Below, in pieces: positions 1 to 8,576 of a DNA stretch of 64,000 nucleotides. Both the position numbers and the translations under genes were made by a program. Each line of letters starts with the position of its first letter. Position 1 is the first letter of the stretch. This DNA comes from Hanamia caeni (GTDB taxonomy: Bacteria; Bacteroidota; Bacteroidia; Chitinophagales; Chitinophagaceae), in the NCBI RefSeq assembly GCF_003721595.1, contig NZ_RJJR01000004.1, forward strand, positions 296,809-360,808. The letters are read 5' to 3'. The notes beneath the pieces are model-generated. The model was given only the letters and a program-made list of their open reading frames with translations. It did no database searches and was not told the origin of the DNA.

Positions 1-1
1 C

Positions 2-241
2 CAGGATACGGGCAAAAAAAGCAAATTGATAGAACCCTTTAATATTGCGTTAATGCCTCATTGGACGCAGCATTTTGTTGTAAATGATTTTGTGAGGTTT
101 ACTTTGGTTTTTGAGGGACTAAGCAAATTATGCAAATCGTTTTATCTGCTGGAAGATATTCCTGAATCTTACGCTTTCTATTCCGGAAAAATACTGAGAA
201 ATCGAACGGACGTGTATTATACGGAGGTTTTTGTGGATTGA
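2..241 (+). CDS. Hypothetical protein, C-terminal fragment (cut by left edge)
   Basis: The frame is open from the first bases of the window and ends at a TGA at 239-241, so only the last ~79 residues of a longer protein are visible. The residues are rich in aromatic and hydrophobic positions (for example PHWTQHF and FTLVFEGL) and look like a folded soluble domain; I do not recognise the family. It converges on the siroheme/TSUP fusion gene, whose stop lies only five bases away, so the two genes must share whatever terminator exists. A TTG at 26 should not be read as the start, because the frame continues upstream without a stop. Confidence 0.5.
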   Translation, partial: QDTGKKSKLIEPFNIALMPHWTQHFVVNDFVRFTLVFEGLSKLCKSFYLLEDIPESYAFYSGKILRNRTDVYYTEVFVD

Positions 242-245
242 GTAC

Positions 246-1775
246 TCAATGCAACAACGCTGCCACCACTCTCCAGACGGTAGAAAAGCTTGTAAGCATC
301 ACAAGGGAACCTACGAGAATAAACATAGTTTTAAGTGGAACCTTCCCGACAAATCTTGCTGCAATTGGCGCTGCAATAAGTCCGCCGATAATTAACCCGG
401 CTACATCAAATAAAGGAATGCTTTTCAAAAAAATAAAGAAAGTGATAGAACTTGCAAGTACCACAAAAAATTCAGCAAGGCACACTGAGCCTACCACATA
501 ACGCGGGCTTTTTCTTTTTGAAATTAACGTGCTGGTGACCAGCGAACCCCATCCCCCTCCGGCGAAGGCATCTAGAAAACCGCCGGCTGTGGCCAGCCAG
601 CCGACTCTTTTTACTTTCTCCTGAGCGTTACGTTTTTTAAAAGCTTTACGAATAATAAAAAAACCGAGGTAAATAGTATAAAGGGAAACAGGGATACGCA
701 CATATACAGCATATTTTTGGGCGTAGAAAGCGAGCGCTGCGCCCACAATAGCGCCGATAACACCCGGAACAACCAACGCTTTAAAAAGTTTTTTATTAAA
801 ATTTCCGAACCGGTGATGGCTGTAGCCCGATACGCCACTTGAAAAAACTCTTGCCGAATGTACCCGGCTGCTCACAATAGCAGGATTCACGCCATTCGCG
901 AGTAAAAATGTGGTAGAAATGGTTCCGTATCCCATACCTAAAGAACCATCTGCCATTTGCGCTAAAAAACCACAAAGTACCATCATTAGAAAAGCTTTTC
1001 TATCAACAATGGAAGTGACTTTTTTAGTGGCCGCTACGATATCTTCAAAAGGGATAAAAGATAATATCGTGTGCCCCAAAATCATAAAGAAAAAAGCAAG
1101 AAGGCACCACGTTACAATTTTCTGCCATTTTTTTGTGGCCTGCTTCGCGCTTTTATTAAGCGTCGCTTTCTTTGCTACAAGCACCTTCGTAATGTCATTG
1201 AGGTTTTTTACTTTTTCATCAAAATCACCGTTCATTGAAGCGCGGATAATTCCCATGTTTTCAATAACGTTTTCCATCTCATCCGGAATGAAATCGTTAA
1301 TTATCTCTTTCAATCTTTTAGCAATCGTTGGTGATTTACCATTCGTTGAAATGGCAATTTTCAGGTTTCCTTTTTTGACAATAGAGCCTAAATAGAAATC
1401 GCATAATTCAGGCTTGTCCGCTACATTTATCAGCTTTCCTGCGATGCGCGCATCATTTCGAATTACCTCGCTCGTAATAAGGTTGTTGACTGCTGCTATC
1501 ACGATATCTGACTGTTCCATATCAGAAATTGAATAAGGCCTTTCTTCAATTACTATATTGGAGAGCTTCTCTGCGATTTCATAAATTTCATCCTGGATAC
1601 TTGTGCTAACTAAATGAATGTTGGTAGCCGGAGAGTTTTGCGCAATAGCTTGCAATTTTTCGACAGCTACGTTTCCGCCGCCAATAATGAGCAGGCGGAG
1701 TGTTTCGAGCTTCAGAAAAATCGGAAACAGTTTATTGCCTTCCTCAATGATAATATTTTCTTTTTCTGCTACCAC
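246..1775 (-). CDS. Fused precorrin-2 dehydrogenase/sirohydrochlorin ferrochelatase and TSUP (TauE/SafE) membrane protein
   Basis: Residues ~15-165 match the Met8/CysG N-terminal half: an NAD-binding GGGNVA loop near residue 32, then an NVADKPELCDF segment containing the conserved aspartate region, then STNGKSPTIAKRL. This part would oxidise precorrin-2 and insert iron to give siroheme. After a basic linker, residues ~222-509 form about eight membrane segments with TSUP features (ADGSLGMGYG near 275; FLDAFAGGGWGS near 405). TSUP proteins move sulfite, sulfate or organosulfonates. It is last in the cys operon, 106 bp after cysI, so siroheme supply and sulfur-anion movement are co-expressed with sulfite reductase. 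The start appears to be GTG at 1775. Direction and substrate of transport are not visible. Confidence 0.9.
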   Translation of the reverse strand: MVAEKENIIIEEGNKLFPIFLKLETLRLLIIGGGNVAVEKLQAIAQNSPATNIHLVSTSIQDEIYEIAEKLSNIVIEERPYSISDMEQSDIVIAAVNNLITSEVIRNDARIAGKLINVADKPELCDFYLGSIVKKGNLKIAISTNGKSPTIAKRLKEIINDFIPDEMENVIENMGIIRASMNGDFDEKVKNLNDITKVLVAKKATLNKSAKQATKKWQKIVTWCLLAFFFMILGHTILSFIPFEDIVAATKKVTSIVDRKAFLMMVLCGFLAQMADGSLGMGYGTISTTFLLANGVNPAIVSSRVHSARVFSSGVSGYSHHRFGNFNKKLFKALVVPGVIGAIVGAALAFYAQKYAVYVRIPVSLYTIYLGFFIIRKAFKKRNAQEKVKRVGWLATAGGFLDAFAGGGWGSLVTSTLISKRKSPRYVVGSVCLAEFFVVLASSITFFIFLKSIPLFDVAGLIIGGLIAAPIAARFVGKVPLKTMFILVGSLVMLTSFSTVWRVVAALLH

Positions 1776-1881
1776 AAAGTATTATATTTTTCTTTTTTTT
1801 TGGCCGAATCTAACGGTTATGGTTACACGATTTTTTAACGTGTGATTTGCGCCATATATATTTTTGCGGATTCATTTTTCC

Positions 1882-3549
1882 TTAATTAAATAAAGTGCGG
1901 AATGTAAAATCACCGAATGATTCTGCATTTATCCTGTTTGTTTTGAACTGTCCAAAAAGCGAATCGAGTTCAGATAAAATGGAAACTTCATCAAGGCTTT
2001 CTTTATATAGTTTATTTAGCCTGTATCCCAGATGATCGCCACCTAAATTCAAATTATATTTTCCAGGGCCTGTCCCAATAAAACCAATTTCTGAAACAGA
2101 TGATCGGCCGCAGCCATTCGGGCATCCGGTCATTCTTGTTATGATATTTTCATTTTCGAGGTGATGTTTTGAAAGCAGGGTTTCAATTTTGGTAAGCAAT
2201 GAAGGAAAATAACGTTGCGACTCTGCAAGTGCCAGCGGGCACGTTGGTAATGCAACACACGCCATAGCATTTTTTCTGATTACAGAAGCATTCTGAGTGT
2301 GCTGTATGATGTTAAATTCTTCAAGGATGTCGTTAATTTCTTCTTTGTCTTCGGGCTTTACATCACTTACTATTGCTTTCTGATTTACAGTACACCTGAA
2401 ATTTACTTTGCCTGTTTTTGCAATTTTATAAAGCGCAGACTTTATGGCAATTTGCTCAGTGTCCATCACACGGCCATTTTCAACAAATAAAGTATAAAAC
2501 CAATTTCCTTTTACGTCCTGCTGCCAGCCGTAATATTCTTCCCGCTTTGTAAATGCGTAAGGCTTTGCCTTCTGAAACTTAAATCCCATGCGCTTTTCAA
2601 CTTCTTCCTTAAATTTTTCTACCCCCATTTTGTCGACTGTATATTTCAGGCGGGCCTGCTTTCTGTCAACACGGTCGCCGTTATCACGTTGAACGGTTAC
2701 TACTTCATAAATCGCTTTAAAAGTTTTTTCCCCCGCTTCCACAAAACCAATTTCGGTTGCTAATCTTGCATAAGTATCAGGATTGCCAATGGTGAAAGCA
2801 AGGCCGCCGCCTATGGCAAAATTGAAACCGGTTAATTTATCATTTTCAATGATGGCAATTAATCCCAAATCATTTCCAAAAACATCGATATCATTATTTG
2901 GCGGAATGCAAATGCCAACTTTAAATTTGCGCGGCAAATAAGAATCGCGGTAAAGAGGATCTTCTTCTAACTTTTTATCTGCTATTTTTTCTTCATCAAG
3001 AAATATTTCGTAATAGGCCCTGGTCTTTGGTTTCAGCATGGCGCTTATTTTAGAAGCATAGCTAAAAATTTCTTCATGCAGTGGAGATTGCACCGGATTG
3101 GGGCTGCAGGTAACATTGCGGTTATCATCGCCACACGCAGCAATCGTATCTAAATGAACGCTGTTAAAAACCTGGTGAGTCGGCTTTAATCTTGATTTCA
3201 AAACGCCGTGCAACTGGATAGTTTGCCGGGTTGTAATTTTTAATTCATCTGTTGAATCTGTGCCGGCAATATTATTCAGGGCAATCCATTGTTCCGAAGT
3301 TAAAATGCCGCCCGGCATGCGAAGGCGAATCATGAAGCTATACAATCGCTCAAGTTTTTTTTGAGCCCTCTCTTCACGACGATCGCGGTCGTCCTGCTGA
3401 TACATGCCATGAAATTTCATTAACAATGTATCTTCTTCGCGCATGGCGCCTGTAAGCTCGTCTTTGATGCTTTCCGCAATTGTGCCGCGAAGCGCATCTC
3501 CTTCAACTTTTACTCTTTCTAATAATGGTAGGTTTTTTGTATCTGGCAT
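1882..3549 (-). CDS. cysI: Assimilatory sulfite reductase, siroheme/[4Fe-4S] hemoprotein subunit
   Basis: This 555-residue protein reduces sulfite to sulfide with six electrons supplied by the flavoprotein CysJ. The four cofactor cysteines are in the expected spacing: Cys431 and Cys437 in CVALPTCPLA, and Cys476 and Cys480 in TGCPNGCGRS. They match the ligands of the coupled siroheme-[4Fe-4S] centre in the family, and the length is close to other CysI proteins. Two ferredoxin-like nitrite/sulfite reductase half domains precede each cofactor segment. It follows cysJ after a 115-bp spacer filled with heptad repeats, and its own ATG start is preceded by an A-rich stretch. The protein is cytoplasmic. 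The NADPH-type call rests on the linked cysJ; a ferredoxin-type SiR is less likely. Confidence 0.96.
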   Translation of the reverse strand: MPDTKNLPLLERVKVEGDALRGTIAESIKDELTGAMREEDTLLMKFHGMYQQDDRDRREERAQKKLERLYSFMIRLRMPGGILTSEQWIALNNIAGTDSTDELKITTRQTIQLHGVLKSRLKPTHQVFNSVHLDTIAACGDDNRNVTCSPNPVQSPLHEEIFSYASKISAMLKPKTRAYYEIFLDEEKIADKKLEEDPLYRDSYLPRKFKVGICIPPNNDIDVFGNDLGLIAIIENDKLTGFNFAIGGGLAFTIGNPDTYARLATEIGFVEAGEKTFKAIYEVVTVQRDNGDRVDRKQARLKYTVDKMGVEKFKEEVEKRMGFKFQKAKPYAFTKREEYYGWQQDVKGNWFYTLFVENGRVMDTEQIAIKSALYKIAKTGKVNFRCTVNQKAIVSDVKPEDKEEINDILEEFNIIQHTQNASVIRKNAMACVALPTCPLALAESQRYFPSLLTKIETLLSKHHLENENIITRMTGCPNGCGRSSVSEIGFIGTGPGKYNLNLGGDHLGYRLNKLYKESLDEVSILSELDSLFGQFKTNRINAESFGDFTFRTLFN

Positions 3550-3590
3550 TGTTTGTTGATAGTGAATGGTGAATCGTGATTGTTGAATTT
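3550..3590 (+). repeat. Low-complexity GTGAATGGTGAATCGTGA-type element
   Basis: Directly upstream of the cysI start codon lies a stretch built from GTGAATG/GTGAATC-like units. A closely related 14-bp unit in the opposite orientation is repeated three times at 7603-7644 in the same operon. It encodes nothing. The two copies point to an element that spreads or expands in spacers. Confidence 0.55.
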
Positions 3591-3628
3591 TAGCTATAGC
3601 TTTTAGCCTTTGCCCTTTAGCATTCAGC

Positions 3629-3663
3629 TTTTAGCTTTTAGCGTTTGGCTTTTAGCTTTTAGC
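3629..3663. repeat. Heptad tandem repeat (TTTTAGC, five units)
   Basis: Five adjacent 7-bp units, four exact TTTTAGC and one GTTTGGC, fill the cysJ-cysI spacer next to the cysJ stop codon; a further single unit sits at 3601-3607. On the mRNA strand the unit reads GCTAAAA. The period of seven is shared with the repeat between cysD and cysN. Such short tandem repeats are prone to copy-number change and might alter spacing or mRNA stability between the two subunits, but no function is shown. Confidence 0.8.
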
Positions 3664-3664
3664 C

Positions 3665-5353
3665 TTAATACACATCAGTTACATATCTTCCTTCTTCTTT
3701 TAAATTTTCTAAATATTGTTTTGCATCTTCGGGTGAACGCTCGCCGGCTGATTGGATAACATCCAATATAGTTTCTTCTACATCATTGCTCATAGGGTCT
3801 TTAGAGCCACACACATACACATAGCTGCCAGCCTGCAACCATTCAAAAAATTCAGACGCATGCTTTTTGATTTTGTGCTGCACATAAATTTTTTCCTGCT
3901 GGTCTCTTGAAAAAGCGATATCCACTTTGGTAAGCAAGCTGGTTTCTACCCAATTTTGAATTTCGGTTTGGTACAGAAAATCAGTTAAGAAATGTTGTTC
4001 GCCAAAGAAGAGCCAGTTTTTTCCTGAGGCTCCGTTGGAATCTCTTTCCCATAAAAAAGAACGAAATGGTGCGATGCCGGTGCCAGGCCCAATCATAATG
4101 ATATTTTTATCCTCTTCAGGCAAACGAAATTTGTTATTCGGGCACACGTAAAACTGAAGTTCGTTTTCTTCATTCAACAAGGATAAAAATTCGGAGGCAA
4201 GCCCGTGTCTTATTTCATCGTTTATGGTGAAGCAATTTTTAGCCACAGTGATATGCACTTCACCTTCATGCGCTTCAGGCGATGAGGCAATCGAATATTG
4301 CCTTGGCGTAATGGGTTCCAATATTTTTAAAACTTCGATAAACTGGTTTGAATCTTTTACCGAATAAATTTTCAACAAATCCAGGAGGTCAATTTTTGTG
4401 GAGGGGATTTCCTGCTGAACAACTGCTGCATATTTTTTTACCACGCGTTCGGGCAAATTGAGGATGTTCAGTTTTTTCTTTAAAAGATCAAAAATGGAAA
4501 TCAATTGGTCCTTGTAATCAATGTTGGAAGAACCGTCTGTGCCGGTAATCAGCAATATTTTTTCAACAATTTCCTTGTTATTTTCAGGCACAATTCCGAT
4601 GGAATCGCCAGGCTGATATTGAACGCCTTCTGCTTCTATTTCAATATGGAAAGTTTCTTTGTTGCTGCCCCAATCATTCAAGTTGATGTGGGATAACAAC
4701 CTGCCGGTATATATTTTTTTACCGGAAGTTTTTTTAACCACCGGGGCCGATGTTGTAGAACTTGCAGATGGGCTGTCATTCAAAGAATTCATTACTTTGG
4801 AAAACCAGTCTTCGGCTTCCACATCATAATCAATATCGCATTTTTGCAACGGAGCAAGCCTTGTACCACCGAGCGTGTTTAATCGTATATCCAAATCTTC
4901 TCCTGCTTTGCAAAATAGCGGGTATCCTGAATCCCCAAGAGCAAGAACACTGTATTTTAGTTTGGATAATTTCAATTCATTCTGATGAACAAAATCGTAA
5001 AATTTTTGTGCGGCAACGGGCGGCTCTCCATCACCATGTGTGCTCATAATTGCTAAAAAGTATTCTTCTTTGGAAAGATCAGTGAGACGGTATTGATCGA
5101 GCCCCTGGATTTTTGCATTATGCCCGCGTTTCTTTGCTTTGCCTGCAAAGTCGGTGGCAAGCCTTTTTGAATTGCCCGTTTCCGTTCCGTAAACAATCGT
5201 AATTTTTTTGGTTGATGTTTTCGTTTCAACCTTTGTTGCGGGCGTGCTTTTTGAAAGAATTCCATTCAGGTATCCATTAATCCAGATGAGTTCATCGTTG
5301 GTGGAGGTATTGATTAACTCAAGTAAACTGTTTAATTTTTGCTCAACTAACAT
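3665..5353 (-). CDS. cysJ: Assimilatory sulfite reductase flavoprotein subunit (FMN/FAD, NADPH)
   Basis: A 562-residue diflavin reductase that passes electrons from NADPH through FAD and FMN to CysI. After an N-terminal leader of ~45 residues there is a flavodoxin domain (ITIVYGTETGNSKRLA near 51, STHGDGEPP near 104, LGDSGY near 137), a linker, then the FAD-binding domain with the RQYSIASSP motif near 353 and the NADPH-binding part (GPGTGIAPFRSFL near 423, ending in the YVCGS and terminal DVY features). The order and length match CysJ and related P450 reductases. Its ATG overlaps the end of cobA by 11 nt, a sign of translational coupling; cysI follows. Confidence 0.95.
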   Translation of the reverse strand: MLVEQKLNSLLELINTSTNDELIWINGYLNGILSKSTPATKVETKTSTKKITIVYGTETGNSKRLATDFAGKAKKRGHNAKIQGLDQYRLTDLSKEEYFLAIMSTHGDGEPPVAAQKFYDFVHQNELKLSKLKYSVLALGDSGYPLFCKAGEDLDIRLNTLGGTRLAPLQKCDIDYDVEAEDWFSKVMNSLNDSPSASSTTSAPVVKKTSGKKIYTGRLLSHINLNDWGSNKETFHIEIEAEGVQYQPGDSIGIVPENNKEIVEKILLITGTDGSSNIDYKDQLISIFDLLKKKLNILNLPERVVKKYAAVVQQEIPSTKIDLLDLLKIYSVKDSNQFIEVLKILEPITPRQYSIASSPEAHEGEVHITVAKNCFTINDEIRHGLASEFLSLLNEENELQFYVCPNNKFRLPEEDKNIIMIGPGTGIAPFRSFLWERDSNGASGKNWLFFGEQHFLTDFLYQTEIQNWVETSLLTKVDIAFSRDQQEKIYVQHKIKKHASEFFEWLQAGSYVYVCGSKDPMSNDVEETILDVIQSAGERSPEDAKQYLENLKEEGRYVTDVY

Positions 5354-6194
5354 GGGTTATATTTTCAGATTGATTGTTAGGGATATATTGATTGGTAACC
5401 GGTTTAAAGTAATTTTCTCTAATGCCTGAATTCTCCATCCATTTATACGGTTCGTGCAGAGCAACTACACGGCCGATGATGACGAGTGTTGGTGAAATAA
5501 ATGAATGCTGTGAACTGTTTCTTTTAAAGTCATATAAATTTTTTATCTGCACATGTTGAAAAGGCGTAGTGGCCTGTTCAATAATTGCCATTAATTTGTC
5601 CTCATGAATGTGATGACGGGTAAGCTTTTCCACCACCTGGGAAAGAGTTTCAGACGACATGTAAAACACTAATGTATCATCAGTATCAGCTAATTCTTTC
5701 CAATAATTTTCTGTTATTGCTTCGGATTTATAATAGGTAAGAAAGCGTACTGCATTAGCATAACCCCTTGCTGTGAGCGGGATTGCTGCAAAGGCCGCTG
5801 CGCCTGACGCTGCTGTAATTCCTGGTATGATTTCATAAGGAATATTATTTTTTGAAAGCGTTTCCAGTTCATCAAGTATGTTTGAAAAAACCGAAACGTC
5901 GCCACCTTTTAATCTTACCACCAGCTTGCCAAGCATCGCGTGATGCACCATTAATTCATTGATGGTTTGTTGAGGAGTTGAAATACCACGCCGGCATTGT
6001 TTTCCCACATAAATTATTTCTGCCCCGGGCGAAATAAAATCCTCGATTATTTGTTCGCTTACTAAGCGATCTGCCAATATCACCTCTGCCTGTTGAAGCG
6101 AACGTGCCGCCTTAATAGTAAGCAATTCCGGGTCTCCGGGCCCGGCGCCGGCAATTATCACTTTACCTGTTTTAACTGTTGAAAGAATTGACAT
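5343..6194 (-). CDS. cobA: Uroporphyrinogen-III C-methyltransferase
   Basis: This 283-residue SAM-dependent enzyme adds two methyl groups to uroporphyrinogen III to form precorrin-2. The N-terminal VIIAGAGPGDPELLTIKA and the later GGDVSVF and GITAASGAAAFAAIPLTARG segments are hallmark methyltransferase positions. It corresponds to the C-terminal half of E. coli CysG; here the other half sits at the end of the operon fused to a TSUP transporter domain. Its last residues overlap cysJ by 11 nt. The C-terminal ~30 residues extend past the usual domain and are not recognised. In this operon the product most likely feeds siroheme for CysI rather than cobalamin, since no other cobalamin genes are present. 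Confidence 0.93.
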   Translation of the reverse strand: MSILSTVKTGKVIIAGAGPGDPELLTIKAARSLQQAEVILADRLVSEQIIEDFISPGAEIIYVGKQCRRGISTPQQTINELMVHHAMLGKLVVRLKGGDVSVFSNILDELETLSKNNIPYEIIPGITAASGAAAFAAIPLTARGYANAVRFLTYYKSEAITENYWKELADTDDTLVFYMSSETLSQVVEKLTRHHIHEDKLMAIIEQATTPFQHVQIKNLYDFKRNSSQHSFISPTLVIIGRVVALHEPYKWMENSGIRENYFKPVTNQYIPNNQSENITHVS

Positions 6195-6245
6195 ATTTTA
6201 CTCTACTAAATTGGTAGGATTTAAAGGCAAAAAAATTATTGGGGG

Positions 6246-7487
6246 TTACTGAATCATGCAGGCACCGACGGTTACAAAGCTCGTTTCGTCGATTAAAATT
6301 GCTCCCCCGTTTTGCCTTAATTTTTCATAAGAATCGAAACTTACAGGAGAGGCTGTTTTTATTTTTGCCTTTATGATATCATTCAATACCGCTTTTTCGG
6401 GTGAATAGTTTTTATCAAACGTATTCACGTCTAACTGGTATTCTATTTCTTTTATAACCGCTCTTACGCGATTGCTGTTTATTTGTAGTAAATATTTATT
6501 TCCCGGAATTAATGGTTTATTATCCATCCAGCAAAGCAGGACTTCAAATTCCTGGTCGGTTCTTGGCTGATTGCCCGTGGGAACTATCATATCGCCGCGG
6601 CTGATGTCTATATCATCTTCAAGGTGAAGCACCACACTTTGCAAAGCGTACGCTTCCTCTACTTCTTCGCCACCGGTTTCAATGACTGTAATTTTGCTTT
6701 GAGTACCTGAGGGAAGAATAGTCACCTGGTCGCCTTTTTTATAAACACCACTGATAATTTTGCCGGCATATCCCCTGTAATCGTGCAATTCCGGGGCCTG
6801 CGGACGAATTACATATTGAACTGAAAATCTAGCGTCATCAAGATTTACATCTGAATGTAGTTGCACATTTTCCAGGTGACTGAGCAAAGGTTCGCCTTCA
6901 TACCAGGCCAGCTTAACGGATCTTTCTACAAGGTTATCTCCGTTTAAAGCACTGATTGGGATATATTTCACGTCTTTTAATCCGAGTGATTTAGCCACTT
7001 GCTCATAATCAATTACAATATTGTTGTAATGATCTTCGCTATAGTTTACAAGATCCATTTTGTTAATCGCTACTACTACATGTGGAATATTTAATAAGGA
7101 TGCAATAATCGAATGGCGGCGGGTTTGCTCCACTACGCCGTTACGTGCATCAACTAAAATAATTATCAGTTGCGCGTTTGAAGCTCCGGTAACCATGTTC
7201 CTGGTATATTGAATATGACCCGGGGCATCTGCAATAATGAACTTACGCTTGGGAGTTGAAAAATATTTATAAGCTACATCGATAGTGATGCCCTGTTCGC
7301 GCTCTGCCCTTAAGCCATCTGTCAGCAGCGCCAAATCTATTTCTCCGTTTTCCTTATTTTTTGTTTGCTTTTCGATAGCGGCGAGCTGGTCGATTAATAT
7401 GGATTTGCTGTCGTATAGCAGCCTTCCGATTAATGTGCTTTTGCCATCGTCCACGCTTCCGGCGGTTATAAATCTTAGAATGTCCAT
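6246..7487 (-). CDS. cysN: Sulfate adenylyltransferase subunit 1 (regulatory GTPase)
   Basis: A 413-residue EF-Tu-like GTPase that couples GTP hydrolysis to APS formation by CysD. The P-loop GSVDDGKST lies at residues 10-18, followed by the DAPGHIQYTRNMVTGAS switch II region, the NKMD base-recognition motif and two beta-barrel domains. The protein ends after the barrels, so there is no fused APS kinase (CysC) as found in NodQ-type proteins. It lies between cysD and cobA in the operon; the start is an ATG on the minus strand at 7487. The spacer upstream is made of tandem repeats. Together with the APS-reductase-type CysH this supports a pathway without a PAPS step. Confidence 0.95.
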   Translation of the reverse strand: MDILRFITAGSVDDGKSTLIGRLLYDSKSILIDQLAAIEKQTKNKENGEIDLALLTDGLRAEREQGITIDVAYKYFSTPKRKFIIADAPGHIQYTRNMVTGASNAQLIIILVDARNGVVEQTRRHSIIASLLNIPHVVVAINKMDLVNYSEDHYNNIVIDYEQVAKSLGLKDVKYIPISALNGDNLVERSVKLAWYEGEPLLSHLENVQLHSDVNLDDARFSVQYVIRPQAPELHDYRGYAGKIISGVYKKGDQVTILPSGTQSKITVIETGGEEVEEAYALQSVVLHLEDDIDISRGDMIVPTGNQPRTDQEFEVLLCWMDNKPLIPGNKYLLQINSNRVRAVIKEIEYQLDVNTFDKNYSPEKAVLNDIIKAKIKTASPVSFDSYEKLRQNGGAILIDETSFVTVGACMIQ

Positions 7488-7493
7488 TAGTTC

Positions 7494-7563
7494 AGTTATT
7501 AGTTATTAGTTATTAGTTATTAGTTGAGAGTTGTGAGTTGTTAGTTGTGAGTTGCGAGTTGTG
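7494..7563. repeat. Heptad tandem repeat (AGTTATT then AGTTGNG), ten units
   Basis: Ten contiguous 7-bp units run from just upstream of the cysN start codon: four exact AGTTATT copies (7494-7521), then six variants of AGTTGTG/AGTTGAG/AGTTGTT/AGTTGCG. The period never breaks over 70 bp. The repeat fills half of the cysD-cysN spacer. Its heptad period matches the one in the cysJ-cysI spacer, although the unit differs. Confidence 0.85.
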
Positions 7564-7602
7564 AATTAAAGTTGTGAAATTTCATTCTTCATTCCTTCAT
7601 TT

Positions 7603-7644
7603 CACGAATCACCATTCACGAATCACCATTCACGAATCACCAAT
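7603..7644. repeat. 14-bp tandem repeat, three copies, beside the cysD stop
   Basis: The unit CACGAATCACCATT occurs twice exactly and a third time with one change (CACGAATCACCAAT), ending two bases before the cysD stop codon. Fourteen is twice the heptad period of the neighbouring repeat. The reverse complement of the unit matches the element upstream of cysI. Confidence 0.85.
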
Positions 7645-7646
7645 CA

Positions 7647-8555
7647 CTAAAAATACCCTCCCTTCTTTCTGTCTTCCATTGCGGCTTCAGATACTTTGTC
7701 GTCAATTCTTGTTTCGCCTCTTTCGCTGGTTTTGGTAGCTATGATTTCTGAAATAATTCCATCTACATCTGTAGCATTTGATTCCACCGCAGCGGTACAC
7801 GTCATGTCGCCAACAGTTCGGTAGCGCACTCTTTTCTTTTTAATAATGTCAGTAGCATCTAATTTTATAAAGTCGGAAACGGCTACTAACTGGCCTTCAT
7901 GCTCTATCACGTTTCTTTCGTGCGCAAAATAAATCGGGGGCAATTCAATTTGTTCTCTTTTTATATAATTCCAGATGTCAAGCTCTGTCCAGTTGCTTAT
8001 AGGAAAGGCTCGTACGTTTTCGCCTTTATGAATTTTGCCGTTATAAATGTTCCACAATTCAGGGCGTTGCAATTTTGGATTCCACTGGCCGAATTCGTCT
8101 CTTACAGAAAAGATTCTTTCCTTCGCCCTGGCTTTTTCTTCATCACGCCGGGCGCCGCCGATTAAAGCATCAAATTTATATTCTTCAATTACATCAAGCA
8201 GCGTAAAGGTTTGCAGAGCATTTCTGCTCGCGAATTTTCCTTTTTGCTCTGTCAGGTTTTTTTGTTTGATGGTATCTTCTACTTTGGCAACTACCAGCTT
8301 TTCACCAATTTTTTTCACGAGATTATCCCTGAATTCCAGGGCTTCGGGAAAATTATGGCCCGTATCAATATGCACCAGCGGGAAGGGAAATTTTCCCGGG
8401 CGGAAAGCTTTTAAAGCGAGATGTACCAGCGTAATAGAATCTTTACCGCCTGAAAATAATAAGCCTGGTTTTTCAAACTGGCCCGCAACTTCGCGCATAA
8501 TATGGATAGCCTCAGATTCTAATTGTCCTAAATAATCAAGATAATATTTGCTCAT
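7647..8555 (-). CDS. cysD: Sulfate adenylyltransferase subunit 2 (catalytic)
   Basis: A 302-residue PP-loop ATP pyrophosphatase that joins sulfate to AMP to make APS. The SGGKDSITLVHLALKAF segment near residue 34 is the PP-loop, followed by PLVHIDTGHNFPE and GGARRDEEKARAKERIFSVRD, all typical of CysD; the end ERKKGGYF-like tail is also characteristic. Length equals the family norm. It follows cysH after only ~21 bp and precedes cysN across a long repeat-filled spacer of ~160 bp, unusual for subunits of one complex. It acts in the cytoplasm with CysN. Confidence 0.96.
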   Translation of the reverse strand: MSKYYLDYLGQLESEAIHIMREVAGQFEKPGLLFSGGKDSITLVHLALKAFRPGKFPFPLVHIDTGHNFPEALEFRDNLVKKIGEKLVVAKVEDTIKQKNLTEQKGKFASRNALQTFTLLDVIEEYKFDALIGGARRDEEKARAKERIFSVRDEFGQWNPKLQRPELWNIYNGKIHKGENVRAFPISNWTELDIWNYIKREQIELPPIYFAHERNVIEHEGQLVAVSDFIKLDATDIIKKKRVRYRTVGDMTCTAAVESNATDVDGIISEIIATKTSERGETRIDDKVSEAAMEDRKKGGYF

Positions 8556-8576
8556 CTTTTAAGTAATTATATTTCT

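Noticed and set aside
7494..7644. CRISPR-like array in the cysD-cysN spacer
   Set aside because: Units are 7 and 14 bp in direct tandem without spacers and there are no cas genes; this is a short tandem repeat.
8047..8535. 162-codon plus-strand frame opposite cysD
   Set aside because: It lies fully inside cysD on the other strand and has no family features; it is a shadow of the real gene.
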